Source: Drosophila pseudoobscura (taxonomy: Eukaryota > Arthropoda > Insecta > Diptera > Drosophilidae). Taken from it: a DNA stretch of 64,000 bases. A model generated the notes under the pieces. It saw only the letters and a program-made list of their open reading frames with translations, had not been told where the DNA came from and did no database searches. The position numbers and the translations under genes are program-made. Positions within the stretch are counted from its first letter, which is position 1. Every line of letters starts with the position of its first letter. The stretch is from positions 19,778,001 through 19,842,000 of the forward strand of contig NC_046679.1 in the NCBI RefSeq assembly GCF_009870125.1, in the 5' to 3' direction. Below are positions 1 through 12,457 of this stretch, piece after piece.

Positions 1-984
1 AAATAAATATAAAAGCAATGAAAATGAATGTACATATTTTCATGATATGGCAAACAATTTGCATATCAAGTGCCAGAGCCAGAGCCAGAGCCGCATGTTA
101 CCAAAAAGAATGCCGAATGAATGACGGAGAAAAATATTCAACATGTTTTATTGTTTTTCATATGCATATGAATGCTGATTGCCATTAGCCGTAGAGTGCG
201 AGTGTGGCTGGAGAGTCCTTCAAGTTGCCGACAAAAATTTTCACCCGGTGCAAACACAACCCGATTCGGGCTATGAATGAAGAATAAATAGCGGACAAAT
301 TAAATTTAGATTGTGATTTCTACCATTCATATTTCTTGGGAATACAACCCAACAAAAAGGAGGAAAGGAAAACTGTTTGGCTATCAAAAAATACAAGAGT
401 TTCCGGCCGAAACACAAAACAGTTAAAAACAAAAATGATGCCCGCAGTCATGCAAAAATTTTATTGGCTTTGTTCTCAGAGTGGCTCCCTGGCTCCCTGG
501 CTCTGTGGCACTCCTGCCTTCTGGCTTTCTTCTGCCTCAGCTGTATTCACTGACCGAGTTAGGGCTGTCAAGGAGCCCAGTCTGTAGTCCACACTGGGGG
601 CAGCTCTGTTTATTCGGCATCAGGCAACAGCAGCAGCTGCTGCAACAGAACCACCAGCAAATAAGCCAAGTTTCTGACTTTGGCCCTGAGCGCCACAGCA
701 CCAGCCGGAGCAGCAGCAGCAGCAGTTGTGCCACATCCTATCTAGATATTAGCCTGGACTTTTGTTGCATAATTTCGGGCTTACAGTTGACAGGACACAC
801 AACTCCTGAAAGGATTCAGCTTTAGCAAACACACTCGTATATCATCCATACCCCACAGCAAGACCCAGACAAGCTTTTTATTTAAGTAATTATGTGTAAA
901 TCAAAATTCCCCGAGAGCCACACGGAAATGGGTTCAACCTTTGTTATGGCAGACAGCTCTTGGATGTGTACGAGTATGAGTTTC

Positions 985-1042
985 CGCTTATGTGTGTAAG
1001 TGAGAGCTGCTTTCGCTTATGTGTGTAAGTGAGAGCTGCTTA
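985..1042. repeat. 29-bp tandem duplication
   Basis: Two head-to-tail copies of a 29-base unit lie at 985-1013 and 1014-1042 and differ only at the last base. The near-identity implies a recent slippage or local duplication. No coding context is visible. Confidence 0.9.
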
Positions 1043-4000
1043 AGTGCTTGTCGGCCCCAGCCGCAGTGTTGCTGGAATGCTTGGCTTTTTTTAGACAGCT
1101 GCGAATGTGTTGGAATAAACCCAGCTGTGGATAGAATGAAAACTCTGTATATTTTTCAGCAGTGGCTTAGCTTAAGCCATCACTGACCCTTGGGTGCTAA
1201 AAACACATGCACACATACGCCTTGCGTTTCGGTGGTCTTTTGTACTGGGCTTGTACAAACATCGTACTCCAAAAAAATAGAAAAAGTAAAAGCATTTACC
1301 ACCGCCAAAGTGTCTGTGTGATGTCGTTAGAATCTGGCCCCAGTCCCTGCTCCTTGGCACCTCTGGCACTCGGAGCAGAGACACGCCACAGAAACCTTCT
1401 CAGGGCTGTCCTCAACGCACATTTTTTTTTTTTGCTGCTGTCTTTGTGCAGGGACAAAAGCGTTTTGGTCGAGTGTGCGACAGTAGCATATTTTAAGGTT
1501 GAGAAGAGAGGGCAAGCAGCGTAGACTGGCATTTCACCTTCGCTGAAATGTATGCCAGACATGTCCTGGACGAGAGGACAAAAGGGTTGCTCTTGGTTGG
1601 TTGGTTCCTTCTGGCTTTAAGGACAGCCACGCACACTGCTGACTATCTTTGGCTATGCAAAACCAGCTGAGAGGGTAAGGACTAATAAACAATTTTCGCG
1701 ATAAACAGAGGGAAAGGAAAGCTTGAACTTGAGCTCCAGCTGCGAGATCTAATGCAATTTGTCCTGGCATTGAGAGGGTGTCATGAGCTTGCACATAATT
1801 GCATTTCATTGTGATTGCCGTTTCCTTGCCCGTTCCCGGCCGTGGGGCTCCAGTGCGGAGGGAGCTTTCCCACTCAATCCCCACTCATCCTCAGCTCTAC
1901 GCTGCACTTAATCAAATTGAGCGCCCTGGCAAATGTCAGTGAACCTTGAGAGGCGAAGTGGATTCCATGCAATTATTTGCCACAGTTGTCCGCACAGTTG
2001 GCACAAGGTTCAAGAACAACAGAACAGAACAGAGCAGAGCTCGGCATGAACTTGACGATTGCCAGGACATTCGCCTGCGAGCTGAAGAGCAGTAAAAATG
2101 GAGAAGCAGAATCAGAAGGAGCAAAGACCAACACGCCATAGTCACGTACAAAGCTCTCCTCTCTTTGGGTGCGAAACTAGTTTTGCATGCCCTAGGACTA
2201 AGGACTAACTGCCAGGACCTGCAGCCAGTCTCTGAGTGTCCTCACCTGAAGAATTCTGGAATTGGACCTCTCTGCTGTTTTACATTTTACATTTCCTACT
2301 GCCGCCGCGAAACCGAAAAATAAAGTAATTTGTTTAATTCCATTAGAGCACTGCTCTACGTGCCCGGCATTAAAAATTCCGCACAGCTCTGGGCTGTGGG
2401 CCACCCACTGGCCGTGGACAGGGTCCGATCACGCAGCATGCATCGGGCATTGAAAATTTGTGCCAATTAGAGGCGCCTTGTTTCTGGTCTATGGGACTCC
2501 ATGGGGCGTCCTGACACGGCCAGACGACTATGGGGAGCCCTCCCTCTGGCCTTCCTCCCTGCAAATCAAATTTTTTGTTTCCTTGGACACTTTTTTCGTC
2601 CCTGGTGGGCTGTGGCACGAGCACGCTCGAGCGGGTGGACTGTGACTGGGATGTACATATATTTAATGAATTTTTAATGCACTTTTACCTTGCACTTTCA
2701 ATCGCGACTGTGTTTGCCAAGTTGTCAAGTTCGATGGATGTTCGAGCAGACCGGGGGGGCTGGATGTCACTGAGGTTGGGCCAAGAGAGCACCAGCTGTT
2801 GGCAGAGCATTGCGTAAGACGGGGTTGACACAATTGGAATGCGCGTGGACATGTTGTCACACAGGTGCTGCTTGGATTAGCATTGAAAAATAGCAAGAAA
2901 AATAGCTTCTTGTGTGTCAGCATAAGGAAAACAGGGGCAGAAGCTGCCAGGAATGGATTGCGCGAAAGAAGGGGACAAGAGCTACCAGGAATGGGATTGA
3001 TTGTAAGAAAAGACGACTAACAAGACTGCCTTAAAGATGAATGGCAGTCAATCAGAAACTAACGAATATCAATGGCAGCAGGGATTGGGGGGGGGAGGGG
3101 GTCCGACTCCTGCCTACACGGAGCTTTTTCATTAGCCATTCCCTGGCGGACACATTAGCGTGAATTATTCATGCCGAGGCGATGACAGAGCGAAATCAAC
3201 TGCTATGCGTCTGTGTGCCTCTCTGAATTATGGCCATAAATATATTTTTGCTGCCACTGCCACTGCCTCTGCCTGAAGCGTCTTCTCATGGAACTTTTTC
3301 GCGTGCTGCAACATTTCGCAGAGGGCGAGGAAAGGATAAACTCGGTTAGTTGGTGGCCGTTCAAGGACCTGGCCAATTAACCTCCTCGGAAACACCTGCA
3401 GCTAATGGTTGGCTACTCTACTCCTTTGGTTCCTGTGCATGCTATCCGCCGATTATATCATCAGCCGCACAGGTTAAATATAAACCAGCTAACACACGAC
3501 TTTAATATCAATGATAATAATATACGTGGCTGTGGACATACCCCGTTTCATCATACGTATATCATTTCCTAGAAATTCTATAAGTGAGAGTGTGTGTGTG
3601 TGTTTGACAACCATAAAAGAGGAAAAGGAACTGGGTGTAGTCTCCGGGCCAACACACATCCACAGATAGTTCCACGTGGCCTGCATTCTATTCTGTTTTA
3701 CTTTTGACGCCTTCCACTGGCGGGCCTTGCCTATCGATTTTCCAGTTAAACCGTCGCCATTTTTAATGGCTTTCATTACTTGCGCTCGTCTTGTCTTTAC
3801 TTTTACTTTTACCTTCATCATTTTTGTTTTTCTGTTGTTCTTTCGCTGCCTTTTGCCTGACTTTTTCTGCGTGAGTTGATTAAGAGGCGGCGGGCGGCCA
3901 TCATTCTGGCATCCGTCTTGCGCTCAAATATGGCGTCAACTCTCATTTATCATGGAATTTAATTACGAGGCGCATAATTTCTCGGCCAGCCTCTTATTAA

Positions 4001-5448
4001 AGATGTCACGCTTACGTGCGGGCCTACTAATGGCACGGGGCCAGGACAAAGGCGAGTTAATAATGCATGCTCGACCATTTGGGCGCCGGTAGAGTGCGTT
4101 GAGAGGCATTACGCATACGCTACATGTAACGATAAACCGCTAACGGGCCACAAAAGTCCTGGCAGGACCCCAGCAGCAGCCATTGCCCTCTGTTGGTCGT
4201 ACGTCAGTGTGTCCTAGTGAGTAAAACACTTCCGACTAGCAAAGAGGGCCCAAAACCCAAGAACCTAGGGCCAGGCAGCCATTGAACAGACTTTCAAAAA
4301 TCTGACTCTGTGGCGGAGGAGGAAATTCATCATTAAATATTTACACTTTCATAAATGTGTGAGTGCATTCAGAGGTGCTTAAATATTTTACGGCAGGGGC
4401 ACCGGCAGCCTCCGGCTCCGCTACCAACACCCCCGAAAAGCCAGAAACAAATGGGAAAAAGGAAAGAGGACTTGGAAAAACCCATGCAAGCGTGAAAATC
4501 GCAGCAGCAACAACCAATGCAATGTTTGTCAGTCTCTCACTTTGTATATATTTCGTTTTTATATTTTTGGCTCATTAAAAGGCAGCCGGGAATGGATTTA
4601 GAGAGAGCCAAACAAACAAACAAAATAAAAGGTACAAAAGAAGTTTGGAATCGTAATTTTTGTGAAGTGACAGTCGGACACAAAGACTGAAAGCTTTGAA
4701 TATGATATAGGGGGCTGGCCGGGGTCTGGGTCTGGGCTCCTGTTAACAAGTTCATCTGGCCTTTTTTTCTAGGGCGGAGTTCATTTGGGCATGTCAAGTT
4801 AGTTCATGCAGAAAAACAGAAATATTTTAATGTAATTCTATGGAAAACAGGCAGATACGCAGATACGTTTCTAATTTATTCATCAACCATGTAAATTATA
4901 GGTACTTTGCGGGATATTTACACTATTAAAACTCATTGTTAAACATAACATCAGCCAAAGGATTTGATTAATGAATGGGGCATGCGCCCCCTTTTAGAAG
5001 TAAATCATATTTATGGATCAATCACTTAATTGCTACATTCCGACCCTGTCATTGTGGGCGGCGGCTGCTCTCGAAATAGATTTGCATTTGCCAACCTATA
5101 AGTGAAGGCCATTAAATGCAATTGTAATGCCCATTCGGCCATTTGGTTTGTTTTAAGTTTATCACTCTCTCTCTCGGCTGAATAATTTATCATCTATAAT
5201 GTTTTCGTTTCGGCCCCATTAAACGGCCCGGGTACTACAGTGCTCGAGAACGACCAATAAAAATACATGCGACAATTTTCGACTAATGTTGACCATAAAA
5301 CACATACACAAACAAACAAACAGACAAACACATGGATATATTTTCACAGGCGCTAATTAAAATATACAAGCCGCAAAATGGCAGCAACTACAGAGCAGCC
5401 GCAGGACCCACAATGCGTCAAATGTGGCGTATATGTAATGTACAATTA

Positions 5449-5490
5449 AACACACACAAGCAAACATAGACACACACACGCACACAGAGA
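5449..5490. repeat. CA-rich simple repeat
   Basis: Interrupted CA dinucleotide runs with CAAA and CAGAGA interruptions, typical of fly non-coding DNA. Confidence 0.8.
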
Positions 5491-8010
5491 GAAAGATTCT
5501 AACCAAGTGTCGGTTAGGACGAGGACTACCACTAGTTTGGGTTGCTGTTGCTCCCTCCCTTCCCTAACTTCCTTCCGTTTCTTGCCAATCCCCCTCTGCG
5601 GTGGTTCGTGCGTTCGCCTAATTGAAAGTAAGCACACAGCATTACTTGTACATGTAAAAAAATGCACACTAAAAAGCAACATTAAGTTGTTGATGCCCCA
5701 CCGTCTCTTGCCCCGCTTAAGTGTCGATTCTTTTACCTAATATTCCGGGGATAAAGGTATACACTCTACTTTGACTGTGGCATAGCCGCTAATCATTTAA
5801 GCGACTTGAACACACCAAAAAATATGTTTTATACTTGTTCTTCCTATAATCAGTAGACGATGATTAGATGATGGCATCAGGGATCCATTTATAGATCTAC
5901 TAAATATTGAATGCTTTCTTTTCTTCACCTTTTTACGATACTCTCGATTCCCTCTACTGCTCTGGAGGTGAGACAACCAGTAAAAAATCTATAGTCTGTA
6001 CTTCGACTGTGCAGAAGCTATCTCTTTCAAATTGGAGCCTCAAAAGGCCTTGGACACCTTGACATTTTCTCGATTTTCGAAGATGGAATCTCGTTAAGCC
6101 ATTGGGACTCACAGGCTTATACACACTGCTATCGAAAGATTGTCTCGGCTTTGATGACCAATAACAGCACGTTGTTAGGTGACCTTCTGTCTGCGGCACA
6201 TATATCTTGTATCTACATACTCGTGTACTGCACACCCACCCAACACCGGGTACAGTCATTTAAATTACTCACAAGACGCGGTGCGTTCGCTGCCAAATGG
6301 GGCTATAAAACTGCATTGTCTTTATTTTTAGTTGTATGCCAAGGCACGTACTGTTAATGTTTGTCTTTGGCTTGACACAGAGCCCACACAGCACTAGCAG
6401 CAGGCACGCACTCTCACAGATACAAGGGCTGTAAGTTAAATTAACATTTCATGGCCGCCTCTGCTCGAGGAGGAAGAGTCGCTTTCATCTTGGCTTGACT
6501 CCTTCTGCTGTGCACCTGCTAATCAAATCGGCGAAATTTCTGTGTGTACGGAGAAGACACACTTTGGCATCTGTGGCATCCTCAAGGAAATTTTTTGTGT
6601 GAAACGCCAGGCAGCCTAATCGGCAGGCAGATCGGCTTATGAAGTGAACAGATTTGTCAATTGGAGAGGTTTGTAATTGAACGGATTTCAAATAATTGAT
6701 GAGCATTTAACGAAACTAAAGCGAATTAAACTTTACTCCAAAATTAAATTGGTACGGATGGAATACATATTCAATCTTCTATATCCTACGTTTGATCTAT
6801 TATACATTTATACATTCCTCGTCACTTGAACAGGACACCCCATTAAGACAGTTTATTATTCCGCCACTGCTCACAAACCAAGCCCGTTAGAGGCATAATT
6901 CTTTTTTCAAAATATACTTTATTAAATGCTTATAATTTGACCAAACGGAAGATTTTATTATTACGCTTAAAGTATTTATCAGGGTTTTCATCAACTATTT
7001 TACAATCGATAAAAAATTAAGCACCAAACTGTTTTAAGCACACTTTGTGAGGATAAAATAGGTGTCATTTCAAGCAGAAAAGCCCAACCATATTGGTCCA
7101 GAAAAACAGCGGCATAATAGCCCAACATACCCATAATATATAAAACAAAAATTCACAAAAATAAGGCAACATTTTCACACTTTGCCAGAAAAAATGAACT
7201 TCTAAAGCTGTCCGATCCCGTTCCACTAAACTAGTGACATCTAAAGCTCCTGTGTAACTCTCAAATGGAATCACTAAACAACACATTGTATAATTGCAAA
7301 GCAGAATCCAGGAGCGTCGTCCTTCATGACCAAACTCTTCACCAATTAAGTTTGGTCAAAAAGCACTTTGGTTGCTGCGCAAAATTCACACCAAAAACCG
7401 AGGAAAATATTTTCAAATTTTAATTAAATTACTTGCGGGGGAAAACTTTTGAATGCCTCAATGAGCAAAAGTTGGGAAAACTATTCAGCTTGAAACAGGT
7501 AAATGAAAAATATTTATGGCAAAAGACGATAAAAAATACTCACTCAGTTTTCTGGTGTGGACCGGAAGAATAGTTTGTGGAGTTTCACTTTTCAATATCA
7601 GAATTGACTGACAGTCGGTTAGTTATCAAATGTTATGACAGGCGCACTGAGGCTAATTGATCGTTAATTAATCATAAAATTTACTGATGGCTGCGATGCG
7701 ATAATTTATGCACTCCGTTGTGGACGGGACTGTTTGCTGTCGATGGAGGATATGCAGGCGCTGTCTCGTTTATATGCAAATGACCCAACAAGTCGGCGGC
7801 GACTGATTCGAAAATTCAAAATTCTTGGCGCAACGAGTGCAGCGGGTCCAAAGCCGAAACCGAACCGAACCAGACCCGAAGTCGAACCGCAACGAGTCCT
7901 GAAACAGGAACGAGGACATCCATCCACAGCAGTGTATTACCAACAACAACCCCCTCTTCTTCGTTCTGTGTTGCCATATCGACAGGACTGCGACTGGGAG
8001 TGTGACTGGC

Positions 8011-8040
8011 ACTGGGACTGGGACTGGGACTGGGACTGGG
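8011..8040. repeat. ACTGGG hexanucleotide microsatellite, 5 units
   Basis: Five perfect ACTGGG units, with diverged units continuing to the left. They account for the Trp-Asp and Pro-Ser runs in the overlapping open frames on the two strands. Confidence 0.95.
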
Positions 8041-8780
8041 AGTTGGTCTCGTGCTCGGGCTTCGAACTCGGGGACTCTCGTACTGCGTCTCAGACGGGGT
8101 CTCTCGGAGCCAGCCGTTTGCTGCTTGCTGCTTGCCGTTCGGGTCGAAACTGTTTGGACTGTTTTTTCTGACCCACTCTGTTGGGGCCACACTTCCTGCA
8201 CACACGTTCGAGTTGCAAGCTCCTTCCACTCCTCCCGAATTGGGTGGTAAACACAACATGGATGTGGCTGTGTGACAGCTACGTTTTTGGCACTTTCCTT
8301 TCTCGAGTGACGCAACTCTTTGCTCGTCGGCGACACTTGTTGGATTGTTGTTGTTGTGATTGTTGCTGTGCAAGTGCACGAGTACCAGTACCAGTGGTCG
8401 TACGATTATCCGTGTAACTTGGTGGAAAGTTCAATCTTTGACAGCAGCTTCTTTACAGTTGACATGATAATGGCACCGGAAACTTCCGGCAAGTTTCTGT
8501 CAGACTATACGGAAAAGTTGCAAAAGTTTTGTGGGGTGGCCTTATTGATTATATGTACATTGATTTAAGCTATAGGGAATGGAATGTAGACGAGTTTGTA
8601 CTTACTTATCTTCATGTATCTTTGGAGTTCAAAAGGTACTCAGACTTACACACACTTACATTTCAGGCCCTGCTGCATCTCCGATTCCGGGGCTCCCAAT
8701 ATTTCATTTGCACGCGCCACTTTTCCCGAAACGTCAAAGACTACCGCAACAATAAAACGTGTAGCAGGAACGTGCAGGAC

Positions 8781-8810
8781 CAACACAACACAACACAATA
8801 CAACACTACA
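8781..8810. repeat. ACAAC-type pentanucleotide repeat
   Basis: Imperfect CAACA/CAATA pentamers in tandem, low-complexity DNA. Confidence 0.8.
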
Positions 8811-8910
8811 GCCACCCACCCAGACCAGCCCCTAGCCCATCCCTTTGCTGCAAGTTCGCTTGCAACACGTTCGATGTCGCAGCTACGTCTCAGTGGTAAC
8901 TTCGCCGGCT

Positions 8911-10579
8911 GAGAGTATTTTTGGGGGAGATGCTTAGGCGTCCGTCTCCCAGTCGAATGGGTTAGATAACTTTTGCTTTTAATTGGGTCTTGGGGGTGCC
9001 GTTAATGCACCTTTGCTAGGGGTCCAACCCTATCATGGAGCTATCACATGTCCAGAGTTCATGGCGGTCATTAGCTTCGATACTTGAGGGCTTTTAAGGC
9101 AGCCGAAAAGGTCAGTTGGTCACATTAGCAACAGCATAGCATCAGCATCTCACCGACAATTCAAAGGCGGATCTCATAAAAGTTTCGATTACAGGTGTGG
9201 ACCATTTTTTTGTTGCATAAAAGAGGTTTTATCTCAAACCAGACGTCGGTCAAGCACCTCTCTCTCTCTCAAGAGATGCCGGGGGTATTGGGTTACGCAG
9301 CTGCCCGCCAGTCAAGTTATTAACCTCAGACTCAGGTCCGAGTTTATTCAAGCTGATCTCAGGCTGAGAACATTTATGAAAAAATGGCATGGCAACAGGG
9401 ACCCTCATAACTGGGACATCGTCCACAGGAAGCACCTCCAATTTGCTAGATGAAATGAAACTGTCAATGCCGTCTCACAGTTGGGAACACCCACATACGA
9501 AAGAGACCCCGAAGTCCTCACTGTAACTCAAGATCAAAGGAAGACCATAACACTGATCAATGAACCCAGAGTCCCAGCCCCGATCCCGATCCGGATCCCG
9601 GATCCAGACATCAACGTCATCTCTGTGTCTTTGCTTCCGATCTGTCTGCACTCGATCGGATGGATCTTTGGGATGTTTTTTTTTTTAGCTTCCTGAAGAA
9701 TCAATTACACATCCAGTCTCGGAGCAACAGATGTGTCCCTGGCGAAAGATCACTAACCATCTCAAATAACATTAACCAGACACGACAGACCTTTTTTTGT
9801 TATCTTTCATAAAAAATGCGCCTCTTCCTTACTGCTGCTGCGTCGTTGCGGAATTTTCTATGCAATAAAAGCTGCAGGACAATAGCAGAGCCATCAACAC
9901 GGATATCAGATGAAAAACGCACCTCCCACCCCTAACCTCCTCCCTTAGATAACGAAGAAGAATTGTTTTCACTGCCACAGCAAAAAGTTCCTGTTATTGT
10001 TGTTGATGCGACAATAGCAAAATGTATAAAGTAATTTCTATGGAAATCATTAAAGATGCGGGACTTTTCAGTTTCAATAAGAAACTGTTGCCGCACATGG
10101 AGAGGGAAAACCCAGCATAATGAAGGAAGTTGTTGCCAATCGAAACAAAAGCAAATCACGGCGGCACCAAAGCCCAAGATTTGTACGGAATTACAAACGA
10201 TTTGTATGCAGACTGGCTGCCAAGATTTAACACAACAAACAGAGCGGAATAAAATGGGGATTTTCGTATTTGATGGGCATGTAAAGAACCAAATGGTAAT
10301 TATTCATTGGGATAACGACAACTGAGGTTCATTCGAGTACAGGGATAGTAGGACATTTTTGATTTTACATACTTATTCCAATGTAGCCTATAATCCATTG
10401 GGCAAGACCCCAGCGCACTCGCGTTATCGGACTTTATCGGATACTATAGGAAAGATTTTCCAAAGTACAAAGCACAGTTTCTGCTCATCAAAATCGTTTC
10501 CACTGAAAATAAACGAGAGAATATTTCCACTAACAGCCCTAATCGGCTTCCTGGTGCTATGCTGCGACGACTTGGCTAA
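8911..10579. other. Gene-free stretch
   Basis: No supportable exon. It contains a short TC run near 9260, CCGATC/GGATCC-type repeats near 9580-9605 and a T run near 9677-9685. Nothing else stands out. Confidence 0.5.
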
Positions 10580-11250
10580 ATAGGCAAATGCTTAACGAAC
10601 GTCAGAAGCGGGCCGCGCACGCGCTCCTCGCCTCATTTCGCATGCGAGGCAGAGACCCCACGGGAACGTTCGCCGAATTATGTACGATAAAAAGTACGCC
10701 GGAACGGGGCGTGCGAACCGACCGGTCTGATGTTGGGCATTATAAATGCGATGGCAGATTGTCCAGATATTGCGGCGATGGGTGCGCACTCAGTGCAGAG
10801 ACATCGTGAATGGACTGACAATACCGGGATAGATGGTCCAGTGAGAAACAGAGGCACCGTTGCGTTTGTGGTTGCGGCCTACGTGATCGACTGGACATCA
10901 GCCATCAGCCGGAAGAGGGAGAGTTGCTTGCCCTACGAGCCCTACGTTCAGGAAGTCGGTTGATCGACGTCGTCGACCGGGTTCAGTGTCCAGTTTTTGT
11001 ACTTGAAACCCAAATTACGCAGTTCCCGAAATACCAAAAATAAACAGCACATCCCCGAGGCACATCCCCCAAAAGCTCGGTATTTTTGGCCAGAACGTAA
11101 AGTACCGCTAGGCGGGCAAGTGCGCAAGTGGGCCGCATTGCCGAAACCCGGTTGTGATGTCACCGGGCACGGTGTTTGCTAAGCGGGTTTTTTTTTGTAC
11201 CCGAACTTACACTTGAACTCCCCATCGCTGAGAGGCTGATGATGATTAAC
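10580..11250. other. GC-rich island, possible promoter or non-coding exon
   Basis: A sharply GC-richer block rich in CpG. Near 10738-10746 it carries a TATAAA-like sequence (ATTATAAATG). Overlapping open frames on both strands (plus 10588-10809, plus 10730-10963, minus 10592-10789) lack recognisable domains. It could be a core promoter, a non-coding RNA exon or an old coding remnant; I cannot decide. Confidence 0.3.
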
Positions 11251-12457
11251 GCAGCCAGCCCGAACGAATCGGGCTCGGATCAGTTGGAAGTGTTCACATT
11301 CACGTCAAAGGGGCTTGCATTGCATAAGAGACCCAGATCGATTGACACGCCCCTTAACCGATTAGTTGCAGTCCTCTGTCTTTGGGCAGGTGTGAATACA
11401 TAGGTTCATAAAGAATACATTCAACTCAGGAAAACCTTTGGTATATCCATTTGATGTAGTCCAAAGTGATGAAAAGATGGCAACAATATCTGTATATATA
11501 GCTATCATCGACTTTATACTAATGGCTTATACCGTATAACTACGGCTGGACACAGCCTGTCCAAAACTGAACCAGTTTCGTTTTTTCCTCATTAATCATC
11601 TTTGTTTTGTTTTGTTCAACATTTAAGAATCAATTAAGTCCGATATTTATTGTGCGAAAACACGATTCCAGTGAAACAATGACAATGACCGCATCTTTGA
11701 CGACTGCACACAAGCACATCGCTGATCTCTGAGATACTTCCATCCACTTACGCACTCGCTTAGCGCAGGGTTGGGTTGATCCTAAAAATAATACTACAAT
11801 TTTGGGATCTTTTATTTGTAGCCACTGAATCAACTGGTTTTTTCTGATAAGTGTGTTATTTTCTGCCTGAACCGAGCAGACAGAATGCATGGGATTTTTA
11901 TGACCTATTGAAAAAAAATAATTAGTTGCAAGAAAATAAAATATAATAAAACCAAAATACTTAACATACATTAAAATTTATGACAAAAGAAATCAATCAA
12001 TATTAGGAATATTATTGGTATTCTAAATTATTATAAATGGAAGTACAAATAATTTTGTGACTAGTGCGTTAAATAAAATAAAAGTAAATCTTCAGTAAAA
12101 TAAAGAAATAACAATCTAAGATCAAGAGGTCCTCTTAAGAGGTACCTGCCAAAAGATTTCGTATAGATCTAAGAGTACAATAAAATGAATTCATTAGATA
12201 CGAATTTGCCATGAAATGATTAGATTATGCTTTATAGATACGATCTCTGCGGTTAACTCTTATGCAACAGCAGATCATAGGGTATTTAGACTAGCTCATA
12301 CATAACATTTCCAACAATCCCCTCTTTCGGAGCTTTAGTTCTGGCCAAACAAACGTGACATTTTAGATTTAAAAAAATTACGTTTGTCAAGTGTTCTTTA
12401 TGGATTGCAAGGTTAGAATCAGTTGACCCACCCTTACGAATAGAGTCGGTCCCATCT
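11251..12457. other. Intergenic stretch upstream of the serine protease homologue
   Basis: AT-rich DNA without supportable exons. No clear TATA box or initiator could be tied to the gene starting at 12458, so its promoter is not placed. Confidence 0.5.

Larger units (their letters stand above)
1..7540. other. Gene-free stretch, left end
   Basis: I see no supportable coding exon here. Open frames are short, lie on both strands over the same bases, and resemble no protein I know. Sequence is AT-rich with scattered simple repeats: CAGAGC units near 75-93, CAG-rich DNA near 628-728, a T run near 1420-1434, TG repeats near 3590-3604 and CA repeats near 5449-5490. It could be intergenic DNA or an intron of a gene reaching in from the left. 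Confidence 0.6.
7541..8910. other. GC-richer simple-sequence stretch, possible 5' exon or promoter
   Basis: This stretch has higher GC than its surroundings and is dense in short repeats: CCGAAC-type units near 7850-7895, ACTGGG units at 8011-8040, CAA/TTG runs and ACAAC repeats near 8781-8810. Long open frames exist on both strands at once (for example plus 7734-8171, minus 7770-8336 and minus 7816-8379). Their predicted proteins are made of translated repeats and resemble no known family, so I do not call a gene. This composition is common in long 5' untranslated exons of fly developmental genes, which is an inference only. Confidence 0.35.

Noticed and set aside
7734-8379. Long overlapping open frames on both strands (145-188 residues)
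   Set aside because: They translate simple repeats, overlap each other on opposite strands, and resemble no protein family.
10588-10963. Frames in the GC-rich island as a possible gene
   Set aside because: Short, overlapping on both strands, and no recognisable domain; only the composition is unusual.
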